Shown: positions 23,316-31,778 of the stretch, in pieces | Layout of the letters: each line of letters begins with the position of its first letter | Position numbering within the stretch: the stretch's first letter is position 1 | Source: JBBPYR01 sp038199755 | GTDB lineage: Bacteria; Chloroflexota; Ktedonobacteria; Ktedonobacterales; Ktedonobacteraceae | Length of the DNA stretch: 38,114 bases | Assembly: GCA_038199755.1 (NCBI GenBank) | Contig: JBBPYR010000213.1 | Location: 1-38,114 of the forward strand | Direction of reading: 5' to 3' | The notes under the pieces: generated by a model | The model's input: the letters and a program-made list of their open reading frames with translations, nothing else | Database searches by the model: none | Told to the model about the DNA's origin: nothing | Position numbers and translations under genes: made by a program

Positions 23316-24827
23316 TTACACCTCTGCACCCTTTCCGTAGTACATGGTGTCTTCACGTGATCCCCCCTGACCCGCGCCTACGGTATCATAGTGTTCTACC
23401 AACTCGATTGAACGCAAGTACTTCACCATTTTGTATCCAAGCACTGTCTCAACACGAAGCCGAAGCGGTGCCCCATGTGGGATGGGAACCGGCTCATCAT
23501 TGAGTTCATACGCCAGGATCGTCTGTGGATGCTTCGCAAGCTCAAAATCAATGACCTCATAGAAGGGATCATAGTTTTTCCCATCAAGGCTGTGCTCATC
23601 AAGACCATACGAGGTAAAGACAAGATACTTTGCCTCGGTAAGCGGTTGGCAACGTTCCAGAATTTCAGTGACGCACACTCCCGTCCACTTTCCAACTCCC
23701 GACCAACCCTGAATGCAGTTATGCTTCGTGATTTGCGAGGTCACAGGCAGGGCACGCAGGTCATCAAGGGAAAAGGACAGTGACTCTTTGACCAGGCCGC
23801 CTACTTCCAACCTCCAATCACGAAAGTTGTTCTGTGCCAGAGCGCGGTACTCTTCACTGGTAGGAGGTGCTCCATTGACCCAGAAGTACGGCGAGATGTC
23901 AGACTCCTTATAGTGCTGGACCGACCTCTCTCCATGTAAGAGAAAGTTGCGTGTGGGATCGACCACTGCCCCCAACGCATGCTGAACCTGTCGTCGATGG
24001 CGAGCTGAGTAGAGCGTCGACCACACATAGACGATGGCGACAAGCACGAGTGCTGCAATGGCGACACCAATGGCAAGTCCGAAGTTTGTCTGTTCACTGC
24101 CAAGCACGATATCGCGAATGTTGTTCTGGAAATGGACGATAAGCACCAGGGCTGTATGGATAATAATAAAGCCAATGAAAGCCAGCAGACTCAAGAAATG
24201 CAGGCTACGTCCTAGTTGACGCCCACCAAAGAGTTTGATGTACCAGGGAAAGCGTGCAGCAATCGCGGGTGACATCGTAGCTCCTGTCAGCAGCATAAAC
24301 GGCCCAAGCAGAAAGACGACTCCTGCATAGGCGAGTTGCTGCAACGGGTCGTAGGGGTGAAAGTCACTTGCTGGTGGAATATGAAAGGTGATGTAGGTGA
24401 GAAAGGTACGGAATGCATCAGGGATAATAGACCAGGATGTGGGAATCAGACGTGCCCACTCGCCTGTGGCGAAGAGCAGAACGATATACACCACGCCGTT
24501 GAGCACCCAGAAGATGACGGAGAAGAAATGCCAGTGCCGTCCGATACCAAGGTTTTTCCCGCCAGGAAGGGCTAACCACGGTGATGCTGGCACCTCATCA
24601 TCAAGCGAGGTATAGACAACATCCTTGCCCACTGGGACTTTCTTCGTGGTAAATTTGATCCATTCTTTTCCCGGTGTGCTGTTGTCGTTCCAGTATAACC
24701 GAGGATGAGCCGCGAGAATCTGGAGACCACTACGAATGAGCAATCCTATGAAGAGGATGTTGATATAATGGCTCACACGGAGCCAAATAGGGAAACCGAA
24801 TGACGCAATCACCAAATGAGAACTCAT
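23316..24827 (-). CDS. Membrane-anchored sulfite-oxidase-fold molybdoenzyme
   Basis: The 503-residue protein has two halves. Residues 1-275 hold about five or six membrane helices with His20, His98/100, His210 and His224 as likely b-type heme ligands, resembling cytochrome b561-like domains. Residues about 310-490 form a sulfite-oxidase/YedY-type molybdopterin domain with the Mo-ligating Cys371 in KHNCIQGWSGVGKW. Such an arrangement puts the heme donor and molybdenum site in one chain, whereas MsrPQ systems use two. Substrate unknown: sulfite, protein methionine sulfoxide or another oxo-acceptor. AAGGAT 8 nt before the ATG supports the start. The SDR gene follows 37 bp downstream. Confidence 0.87.
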   Translation of the reverse strand: MSSHLVIASFGFPIWLRVSHYINILFIGLLIRSGLQILAAHPRLYWNDNSTPGKEWIKFTTKKVPVGKDVVYTSLDDEVPASPWLALPGGKNLGIGRHWHFFSVIFWVLNGVVYIVLLFATGEWARLIPTSWSIIPDAFRTFLTYITFHIPPASDFHPYDPLQQLAYAGVVFLLGPFMLLTGATMSPAIAARFPWYIKLFGGRQLGRSLHFLSLLAFIGFIIIHTALVLIVHFQNNIRDIVLGSEQTNFGLAIGVAIAALVLVAIVYVWSTLYSARHRRQVQHALGAVVDPTRNFLLHGERSVQHYKESDISPYFWVNGAPPTSEEYRALAQNNFRDWRLEVGGLVKESLSFSLDDLRALPVTSQITKHNCIQGWSGVGKWTGVCVTEILERCQPLTEAKYLVFTSYGLDEHSLDGKNYDPFYEVIDFELAKHPQTILAYELNDEPVPIPHGAPLRLRVETVLGYKMVKYLRSIELVEHYDTVGAGQGGSREDTMYYGKGAEV

Positions 24828-25037
24828 GGAAATTCTATCCTTTTTCTAGGAGGATGCCAAGACGAATACCTACTCCTCACTTCAATGCATAGACAGATAG
24901 GACACTCCTCCAACGCTTTAGGAAGCATACGTTGAGATGGTAAAAATTTGGTAAGATGTTCTCCCTCTCGTATGGGAGTCTCACTTCAGGTGTTTCCTGT
25001 ACATGCACATGTTTCCGCCCTTTGTCAGCATGTCCTC

Positions 25038-25391
25038 TTACGTCCTCGCCATCTGCGAACCAGTACCCTCTTCTGCTGGTGCTTGCTGGTGCAAGTGCGT
25101 CTGCTCCCCGGCAAAGACGCGCTTGAGAACGGTACGTAGTGCGAAGATCGTCACGAACATGAGAATTTGCTGCCATGTCTGCAATGCGAGCGTTCGTAAC
25201 AAGGTGCCCGCAAGCTTAAAGCTGAGGCCAGAAATAGCTCCCTCTGCAACAAGAAACCAAGCGAGCGTTATATTTCTTTGAACAAGCAGGGCGAGACAAG
25301 CTCGCAGCGGGTAGAAGACAATGAGCAATGCCCTAAGAAACTCAATGATCGTTGCCCAGAGCGAGAAGTTCAGCACAGCACTAAAGAGCAT
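25038..25391 (-). CDS. DUF1622-like membrane protein
   Basis: The product is 117 residues with three hydrophobic segments and a polar C-terminus. The order IIEFLRALLIVFYPLR, then LAWFLVAEGAISG, then TWQQILMFVTIFALRTVLKRVF mirrors the DUF1622 family, where the final TW..(I/V)..RT.LN motif is typical. Function unknown. AGAGGG 6 nt before the ATG at 25391 supports the start. It stands alone: the upstream 276 bp to the cyclase-like gene and the downstream 210 bp hold no other gene I can support. Confidence 0.6.
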   Translation of the reverse strand: MLFSAVLNFSLWATIIEFLRALLIVFYPLRACLALLVQRNITLAWFLVAEGAISGLSFKLAGTLLRTLALQTWQQILMFVTIFALRTVLKRVFAGEQTHLHQQAPAEEGTGSQMART

Positions 25392-25591
25392 TGTTGACCC
25401 TCTTTGCCTCCTCTGTCATCTCATTCGAGCAGATTCTCTTTTCGCTCTTTATTTTCTACTGTAACAGAACAGCTTATTTCTTGCAACACAACCCTCTCCA
25501 GAGCTTCGGGAAGAAAAAAGCCATGCAGATATTACGCCAGATAATTATCAAATTTTGCCTCCATCAAGTAATCACATTTACACTCAATCTG

Positions 25592-25600
25592 TGGTATACT
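25592..25600 (+). promoter_or_regulatory. Extended -10 promoter for the cyclase-LuxR gene
   Basis: TGG-TATACT fits an extended -10 element (TGn before a 5-of-6 hexamer); no -35 at proper spacing. The start codon lies 68 bp downstream with AAGGAG at good distance. Confidence 0.45.
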
Positions 25601-25667
25601 TCTACTAACACGACAATTCGGGATCGATAAAAAGCCAGAGGCACTTCCACTAACAAGGAGACTCTGT

Positions 25668-26540
25668 ATGCATCATCTCCCAAGAGGAACCGTCACGTTG
25701 CTCTTCACGGACATCGAGGGGTCTACTCACCTGCGGGAGCACTACTCGGAGGTGCTGGCAGAGTGTCGGTCCTTGTTGCGTACAGCGTTCCACGCGTGTG
25801 GCGACCACGAGGTTGATACGCAAGAAGATGCTTTCTTCGTGGCCTTTGCACGCGCCACTGATGCTGTCTCAGCCGCGATTGCTGCCCAACGCATCCTCGC
25901 CTCGCAGTCTTGGCACGAGGGTGTGGCGATGCGCGTCCGTATGGGCTTGCATACCGGGGAGCCATACCTAGCTGCCGACGGCTATGTGGGTCTGGATGTC
26001 CATCGTGCTGCTCGTATCATGAACGCTGGGTATGGGAGCCAAATTCTGCTCTCACAAACGACCTGCGACCTCGTGGAACATGCCCTCCCAGAGGGAGCGA
26101 GCCTGCGTGATCTGGGAGCGCATCGCCTCAAGGATTTAGAGTATCCCAACCACCTCTACCAGTTGGTCACCTCTGGCTTGCCTGCTGATTTTCCACCCCT
26201 CAAGACACTCGATAGCTCCACCCATAATCTGCCTGTCCAACTCACACCCCTCATTGGGCGTGAGCAAGCCCTCGCAGCTCGGGGAGCCGTGGCAGTCACT
26301 GCGGAGCCACAGGCACCTGTACCAATCAAGTCGCCACCAACCTATCCTGACGGGCTGACCACACGCGAAGGGGAGGTGCTGCATCTACTGGCCCAGGGAC
26401 TGACCGATGCCCAGATCGCCGAACAACTCATCATCAGCCCACGCACGGTCAACACCCACCTGACAGCTATCTACGGGAAAATCCAGGTCTCTTCACGCAG
26501 TGCAGCCACTCGCTATGCCATCGAACATCACGTGCTCTAA
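25668..26540 (+). CDS. Class III nucleotide-cyclase-like domain fused directly to LuxR HTH
   Basis: The product is 290 residues. Residues 5-165 form a class III cyclase homology domain: metal-type Asp15 in FTDIEGST, Asp54 in TQEDAFF (Glu at 53 where Gly is usual), and VHRAARI near 111. Residues 225-285 are a LuxR/GerE helix-turn-helix (LTTREGEVLHLLAQGLTDAQ). Related Ktedonobacterial regulators, as I know them, carry a large ATPase/TPR region between these parts, beginning PLIGRE. Here PLIGRE (194-199) runs straight into QALAA, the sequence that normally precedes the LuxR linker, so about 600-700 residues appear deleted in frame. It may be a streamlined regulator. AAGGAG lies 7 nt upstream. 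Confidence 0.85.
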   Translation: MHHLPRGTVTLLFTDIEGSTHLREHYSEVLAECRSLLRTAFHACGDHEVDTQEDAFFVAFARATDAVSAAIAAQRILASQSWHEGVAMRVRMGLHTGEPYLAADGYVGLDVHRAARIMNAGYGSQILLSQTTCDLVEHALPEGASLRDLGAHRLKDLEYPNHLYQLVTSGLPADFPPLKTLDSSTHNLPVQLTPLIGREQALAARGAVAVTAEPQAPVPIKSPPTYPDGLTTREGEVLHLLAQGLTDAQIAEQLIISPRTVNTHLTAIYGKIQVSSRSAATRYAIEHHVL

Positions 26541-26720
26541 TCGCACCAGCTCCCCTTGCCCCACTTTCCAGCTCCTTCATCTGCCCACCATCTACGTGAA
26601 GCTTCCTACGAACAGCGCGAAAAAAACCGTCAGGGCAGAAGATGCGTCGGGATGAGGGTGGTAGAATGAGGGAGATGAACGAATTATCTCAGGTATCATG
26701 GGAGGATCAGGAGAGAGACC

Positions 26721-27888
26721 ATGAAACGTTCCCGAAGCTATCCGACAGTGATTAGGCACTGGTATCGACCCATCGAGCATGAATGTCCACAATGCCATAT
26801 CTCACGGCGCGAAATTCTTTATCTCTTCGAGGCGTATTGTACGTTGTTACGGGCGAGTAGCGATACAAAGCAGGATCAAGCGTGGCTGGCACAAGTGGAA
26901 AAAAACGGCGGGATCATCGTTTCGGTCGATGGTATTCAGCCCGACAAGGGCAACGAAACCATCTACTTGGTGCGTGATGCCCTCACGGGGCGGGTCCTCA
27001 TGGCGGAGCAAGTGACCTCCTCGGAGACGGCGGTGATGCGCGTACTTGTTGGCAGTCGTGGGAAGCTTGAGGGTGACCATTCTGGGAACTATTACCGATG
27101 CGAAGGCGCGAACTACAAGCCGTCGAGCAATTGTGGTCCGATGTGCCACATCAGGTCTGTCAGTTCCATGCCCTGCGCGAAGCGTCCCGACCCGCATTTG
27201 AGGCGGATCGGGCTCTGAAAACGGCACTCCGCAAGCACCTACAGCGCAAGGTGAAGGCGGTACGCAAGCAACTCAAAGAACCGCTTCCTACGGTTTCAGT
27301 CGCCGAAGCAGAGCAGCTTGCGGTGCTCGATGATTGCGCGCTGGGGGTGCTGACCGCGATCAATTTCGATGGGACGTTGCCGTTCGCGTATCCGGCAGTC
27401 GCGGCGGGTGAAGCGTTAGATGCGGTAGCAACCAGCTTGGATCAGCTGGAGAAAAAGGGGCAGCAATGAGTCCGAAGGTGTCGCAAAAAGTCGCTCGCCT
27501 CAAAGAGATTGTTGCCGAGCGCTCCGCTTGGAGGGAGCCGCTCGAGCAGATCAAACGGATGCAACAGCGGGTCATCGAGGTGGAACACATTCTCGATGGC
27601 AGTTGGGCCCAAGCGCCAGAGCAGGTGAGCAATGCGGCGGTGGGGCAGCGTCTGGATGCGTGGCGACAGCAGATGTCGGACCAGTTGGTCGGGGGCCAGC
27701 TTAGCGAACTGGAGCAGGAGTGTCTCATCCCGTTTCTGGAAGAGAGTGCTGCTTGCAGAACGGAACTGGTATCATGTGATGGTGAGTCCGTAGAGAAGGT
27801 CACGCTTCCACTTCTCTTGAATGAAGCGAGGCAGGGACTTGAAGCGTATGAGAAGCAGAACTGCTTCCTCGAAAGAGACGTATCCTGA
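26721..27888 (+). pseudogene. Transposase remnant with internal deletion and frameshifts
   Basis: Three frames on the plus strand together resemble one transposase: 26721 to about 27070 (KRSRSYPTVIRHWYRP, GIIVSVDGIQPDKGNETIY), a short middle frame near 27075-27105 (VTILGTITDAKAR), then 27100-27469 (RELQAVEQLW ... HQVCQFHALREA) and, overlapping by ATGA, 27466-27888 (LKEIVAERSAW ... IKRMQQRVIEVEHILDGSW). The jump from HECPQCHIS straight to RREILYLFEAY implies loss of the N-terminal middle part. The DG and TDA motifs suggest a DDE enzyme, but I cannot assign the IS family. The 3' end is also missing. The upstream 180 bp hold no other gene. Confidence 0.75.
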
Positions 27889-27901
27889 AATGGAGAATGT
27901 C

Positions 27902-28246
27902 ATGCTTGCTTTTAGCCTACTGCTTGCAGATGGAGTCACCATCAAACTGGGTGATCATGTCTGGTCATTTGGACTCAACTTCATCCTCTACCTCATTATT
28001 GCGGCCATCGTGGGGATCGCTGCCGAAGCGATCACGCGTTCCCGTCTCCCCTTTGGGTTTGTGGGAGCTATCATTGCGGCTTTGATCGGCGTGTGGTTGA
28101 TGACCAATGTCATCCTCATTCAGGGGCTTCCCGAAGTCATGTTGTTTGGGGTTCCGATTATCAAGGCATTGATCGGAGCGATTCTGCTCGTTCTGGTCTG
28201 GCGACTCATTGCCTCTCTCTTCACACGACGCCGTGCCTATCGCTGA
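27902..28246 (+). CDS. GlsB/YeaQ/YmgE family stress-associated membrane protein
   Basis: The product is 114 residues with three or four hydrophobic helices. The centre (LYLIIAAIVGIAAEAI ... LPFGFVGAIIAALIGVWLM) is the glycine-rich pattern of the transglycosylase-associated/GlsB family, small stress-induced membrane proteins of uncertain function. GGAG lies about 7 nt before the ATG at 27902; an ATG at 27890 has a poorer site. It survives intact between a decayed transposase (ending 13 bp upstream) and an IS6 remnant, so its original promoter may be lost or replaced. Confidence 0.85.
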   Translation: MLAFSLLLADGVTIKLGDHVWSFGLNFILYLIIAAIVGIAAEAITRSRLPFGFVGAIIAALIGVWLMTNVILIQGLPEVMLFGVPIIKALIGAILLVLVWRLIASLFTRRRAYR

Positions 28247-28319
28247 TCGGCTGACGCGTGCGGGTTTTTCGGCGTTGACCGTTGATGAAAGAGGGCCTGA
28301 CCAGTTTACCGATGGTAAA

Positions 28320-28690
28320 GATTTGTGGACAGAGGAGTATCGCTTTGCCAGAAAGCTCTTTGTGGATGCGGAAACAAACGTCGCATGTTCGCACTCGCGC
28401 AATCATGTCGGTTGGTGGGAATGTTCCGCTCGGTTGGCGCACTCCTTTGTGCTGGCGATGCTCCACTCCAGGCAAGATATCGCGTTTCGCTGCCCCATGC
28501 CTTCTGAGCTTATCGGTGATCATGACATGTGGGACGTCTTGTCGTTCCTTGAGCAGCGCGGTGCGAAAAATCGCTTCGCCGCTTTCTTATGGCGATGGCT
28601 CTGCGACCTGCATATCAAGCATATTGCCGTCCTGATCAACGGCTCGCCATAAAGAGTGCTTCTTCCCACTGATGGTGAGAACTACCCGCG
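28320..28690 (-). pseudogene. IS6-family transposase remnant
   Basis: Minus-strand frames read VVLTISGKKHSLWRAVDQDGN, then SHRHKKAAKRFF, then VPHVMITDKLRRHGAAKRDI and LPGVEHRQHKG, then NRAEHSHQPT. This is the catalytic core of an IS6/IS240-type DDE transposase, in order but broken by at least three frame changes and an in-frame stop after HSHQPT. Further degraded sequence (STKSFLAKRYSSVHK) continues toward 28320. The plus-strand ORF over this stretch is its shadow. Both ends are missing. Confidence 0.8.
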
Positions 28691-28924
28691 TGGCTGATCA
28701 TCTCTGAAGGGAAACGGAACCCTTTGTAATCGGGAGCAGAAGAGTGTATTGTGCATACCATCCGTATGCCAGAGATTTCGCTTTTCGGCACGGTGACAAT
28801 ACCGAGTACGTACATCTTTTTAGCTCATTCCTACGTGTACGTACCAGAAGAACCAGCAGATGCGGAAAAGAACGGTACCGGAAATCTCGTGAGGAGGAGA
28901 CCGATCCGCGGAAAGGAAAAGATC

Positions 28925-29788
28925 ATGCGATCCGATAATACCATCCCCAACGACATACGTGGAGCCAAGCGGACGACACGCAACGCTGCCACGGGGAAAT
29001 GGATGACAGGGTTTGCGCGTGTGGGGTATGCGGCAAAAGGAGTTGTCTATCTTCTGATCGGTTTGTTAGCGGCACAACTGGCGATTGGTCAGGGCGGCTA
29101 GGCAACGGACCAGCGAGGCGCTCTTCATACCATTTATGAGCAGCCAGCCGGGAAATTTTTACTGATCGTGGTCGCCATTGGCCTGGTCGCTTTTGCTCTG
29201 TGGAGCCTCATTCAAGCCATCTATGATACCGAGGGCAAAGGAAGCCAAGCGAAAGGCATCATAGCACGTATCGGCTACGCTGCGGTTGGCATGACGTATG
29301 CCGCCCTGGCTTTGGGGGCCTATCAAATCGCGACAAGCACTGGCAGTGGTGGAAAGAGCTCGTCCACCTCCACCCAGGACGCGACGGCAACGTTGCTCCA
29401 GCTTCCCTTTGGGGTGCCGTTGGTCGTCATCGTCGGACTGGTCGTGCTTGGCGTGGCTTTGTACCTGTTTGCAAAAGCCTATACCAAGAAGTTTCAGAAC
29501 ACGCTCAACCTAGCAACGTTGAAAGCGCAGGTGCAAAGGGTGGTGATCTTCCTGGGCAGGCTGGGATATGGCGCGCTCGGTGTGGTCTTCACCATCATCG
29601 GGTTCTTCCTGATAGTGGCAGCGGTCCAGTTTAATCCACACCAGGCGAAAGGGCTGGATACTGCGCTCAGTGAACTGCTCCATCTGCCTTTCGGACCGGT
29701 ATTATTGGGCATGGTGGCCCTCGGACTGATCGCCTACGGCGTCTATTCGTTCGTCGAGGCCCGGTATCGCCGACTAGGGCGAGCGTAA
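28925..29788 (+). pseudogene. DUF1206 membrane protein interrupted by an amber codon
   Basis: Apart from one TAG at 29099-29101 the frame is open for 287 codons. The product would have three repeats of a two-helix unit (RVGYAAKGVVYLLIGLLA; RIGYAAVGMTYAALALGA; RLGYGALGVVFTIIGFF), each followed by a short loop and a second helix, the DUF1206 architecture. The stop interrupts GQGG-stop-ATDQRGAL in the first repeat, where Gln (CAG) is expected, so a single C-to-T change explains it. AAGGAAAAG precedes the ATG at 28925. The rest is undamaged, so the mutation looks recent; suppression or a restart at a later codon is possible. Confidence 0.85.
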
Positions 29789-29817
29789 TCTCTGACCTCA
29801 TGTGTGGGGACGGACAG

Positions 29818-29835
29818 GAGGAGCATGCGCTCCTC
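29818..29835 (+). terminator. Small stem-loop after the DUF1206 frame
   Basis: GAGGAGC-ATGC-GCTCCTC forms a perfect 7-bp stem 30 bp after the stop codon. No T tract follows. Confidence 0.35.
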
Positions 29836-29874
29836 TGGATGGGCAGAGTGGAGCAGGAGGCCGGGCGTAGAGTA

Positions 29875-30157
29875 GGGCTATGTTGCAAAAACGCACGGGG
29901 AAATACGATGAGCGTGAAGCACCACCTCTTTGTTCAGCTTAAGCAGTCACTCCAAACAGCTTGGCAACCAATGCAACTTGGCCTCTCACATCTGCTCTGT
30001 CTATCCCTTGTATTTGTCCTTTCCTTATGATGTTCATGATCTCGTAACCTTGTAAGGTTCGCCATGCGGTTTCAAACGAAAAGAAGCCCAATCCCGGTTG
30101 GGTTCGTCGCTTGATGAACCTGTTGTTTGTCTTAATTCCGGTCGTTTTTCCGCCATG
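29875..30157 (-). pseudogene. IS6-family element, 3' end with terminal repeat
   Basis: On the minus strand a frame reads RFIKRRTQPGLGFFSFETA, then WRTLQGYEIMN, then IDRADVRGQVALVAKLFGVTA and a stop at 29941-29939: the C-terminus of an IS6/IS240-type transposase. The plus-strand sequence at 29875 (GGGCTATGTTGCAAAAACG) resembles an IS6-type terminal repeat, so the 3' border of the element is probably preserved. The rest is gone upstream of about 30157. It is not contiguous with the other IS6 piece at 28320-28690. Confidence 0.75.
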
Positions 30158-30270
30158 ATTAGGTTCTAGGACACATGAAGTGTGTCTGCTTGCTTGAGAA
30201 ATATCTCAACCATTCTCCTAGATCATTTGTGATATACTCTCCAGAGAAGACATTTTCGGAGAAATCAAGC

Positions 30271-30597
30271 ATGGCATCAAATGAACATAAAATCATTGTT
30301 GAGCGCTGGATGGACGATGTATTTACTCAAGGCAACATGCGTATCCTTGACGAACTTCTTGCTCTTGAGTTTATCTCTACTGATCCGAGTGGCAAGATAG
30401 GAGCACAGGATCCCGAAGCATTCAAGAAATGGCTCCGCTGGTATCGTGCCAGTTTTACTGATGCGCAATGGGAGATCCATGAGATTCTCGATAGAGGAGA
30501 AAATGTTGTTGTTCGTTACTCTGGTCAAACTTTGCTTGAGCAGCGACCAGGTGTCTTTGATTACGCTGCACCAACGCCAGGGATGCAGAAATCCTAG
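30271..30597 (+). pseudogene. SnoaL-like/ester cyclase-type protein, 3'-truncated
   Basis: The open frame gives 108 residues that resemble the first two thirds of a SnoaL-like (NTF2-fold) protein: VERWMDDVFTQGNMRILDELL, then EFISTDPSG, EAFKKWLRWYRASFTDAQW and GENVVVRYSGQT. It then ends within PGMQKS before the last strands expected for the fold (usually about 130 residues). CGGAGAAA lies about 7 nt before the ATG at 30271; a longer frame from 30175 is unlikely. It may still make a short protein, but the loss of the C-terminal sheet suggests decay. Confidence 0.6.
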
Positions 30598-30599
30598 CA

Positions 30600-30737
30600 T
30601 GGGGTTTTGATATGTATATTGCCCTTGCAAAGGGCAACAATCCTGATGCTATTGGATGGGCAGTTCAGTGGGATGCGAAAACTGCAGAAAAAATAGCATT
30701 GCAGAATTGTCGAAAGAATGGCAGACACTGCGGGATT
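30600..30737 (+). pseudogene. Possible DUF4189-type domain fragment
   Basis: A frame through this stretch reads WGFDMYIALAKGNNPDAIG, then WAVQWDAKTAEKIALQNC and RKNGRHCG. The pattern of alternating AIA, G(W)A and AE..AL..C resembles the DUF4189 domain, found in secreted or surface proteins. It has no own start or signal peptide and runs into the 3' end of the opposite-strand sigma gene. Tentative. Confidence 0.35.
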
Positions 30738-31715
30738 TCACTGCTTTTTCATGTGAGACACCCGCTGAGCCACCGTTTCCAGGTGCATGAGTTTGAGATC
30801 AGAGGACCGACCCAGATAGACCTTTTGTCGGTGCATTCCTTGCAGGGGAAAGGCATACCAGTAGGCATGACCACGGGAGTGCCGTTCCTTGCATGCTCGC
30901 AACTTTCCTGTTTTGCCAACAAACTCAAATGCCTCGATCTGCTCTATAAGCAATTCCCACATTCCATAGCCAAAACAGGTGCAGAGGCCGTCTTGGCACA
31001 CTTCGTACCCTGTGGGACATCCTGCTTCCTTGTGTCGGATGCACACCGTTACGGGTATCCTCGACGGGACTCGTTCGCGGTTTGGTGCCGTTCCCAGCGA
31101 CCGTTCTTCTTCGATGTGTGGACCCAGTAGATGGCGCAGATGCTGTCGTCCCAAGCGCAGACGAGATTTGACCGTGCCAATGGGCAGCTGACAGTATCGG
31201 GCGATTTCCTCGTGGGTCCATCCCACGACATACGCTAAGGCAATGACCACACCTTGCTCCCGTGGCAAGTGTTGTAACGCTTCGCGCAGGATGGTGTGCC
31301 ACACCTCTTCCCACACATCCGTCTCTGTGGCCTCCATGTCTTCAACCGCCTCGTCCCAAGGCAACTCTTTGTCCCAGCGACTGCGCGTCTTGCGTCGAGA
31401 GTCGATTGCGTTGTGGTGGAGCAGCGCGAGGAGCCAACTGCGAACGGACCCGGCCTGGGCATTGTAGGTGCCGCAATGGTGCCAGAGTTTCAAGAAGGTC
31501 TCCTGCACGATGTCTTCGGCAGCCTGGTGATTGCCAACCCAGCGATACGCCAGCACATAGAGCAGGTGGCTATAGCGTTGGTAGAGCGTGTCCATCGCCC
31601 ACGCCGCTCCCGTCACCAGCGCGTAGAGCAAGGACTCGTCACTTGCTTCCTCAAGAAGGAAGGAACGGAGTCCTTCTTGTCTATACGTCGGACGAGGGTC
31701 ATCAGGAGGTACATC
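30738..31715 (-). CDS. ECF sigma factor with C-terminal 'YWYA' domain
   Basis: This RNA polymerase sigma-70-family (ECF) protein has region 2 in YSHLLYVLAYRWVGN / AAEDIVQETFLKLW and region 4 in LPREQGVVIALAYVVGW / EEIARYCQLPIGTVKSRL. After these the frame continues about 125 residues: a Cys cluster (CIRHKEAGC...CQDGLCTC) and a segment AFEFVGKTGKLRACKERHSR followed by HAYWYAFPLQG and KVYLGRSSDLKLMHLE. I know the latter type from the N-terminus of Ktedonobacterial LuxR regulators. The start is unresolved: sigma-like sequence begins near 31715, but no ATG/GTG/TTG stands there. The frame stays open upstream through two inverted-repeat elements to ATGs near 32063. No anti-sigma gene is adjacent. 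Confidence 0.65.
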   Translation of the reverse strand, partial: DVPPDDPRPTYRQEGLRSFLLEEASDESLLYALVTGAAWAMDTLYQRYSHLLYVLAYRWVGNHQAAEDIVQETFLKLWHHCGTYNAQAGSVRSWLLALLHHNAIDSRRKTRSRWDKELPWDEAVEDMEATETDVWEEVWHTILREALQHLPREQGVVIALAYVVGWTHEEIARYCQLPIGTVKSRLRLGRQHLRHLLGPHIEEERSLGTAPNRERVPSRIPVTVCIRHKEAGCPTGYEVCQDGLCTCFGYGMWELLIEQIEAFEFVGKTGKLRACKERHSRGHAYWYAFPLQGMHRQKVYLGRSSDLKLMHLETVAQRVSHMKKQ

Positions 31716-31778
31716 TAAGATAACCGAATAGTAGGAAATAGAGCAATTTATAATAATATTGATCCTAGGCTCCTTATC

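Noticed and set aside
25391..25630. Plus-strand ORF of 79 codons before the cyclase-like gene
   Set aside because: It overlaps the promoter region of the next gene, starts at a weak codon, and its composition is that of AT-rich intergenic DNA.
28209..28652. Plus-strand ORF of 147 codons
   Set aside because: It is the shadow of a decayed IS6 transposase on the minus strand, whose motifs are clear in order.
29800..30030. Plus-strand ORF of 76 codons
   Set aside because: It is antisense to the C-terminus of an IS6 transposase and overlaps its terminal repeat.
30612..31130. Plus-strand ORF of 172 codons
   Set aside because: Only its first 45 codons resemble a domain (DUF4189-like); the rest is antisense to the sigma-factor gene.
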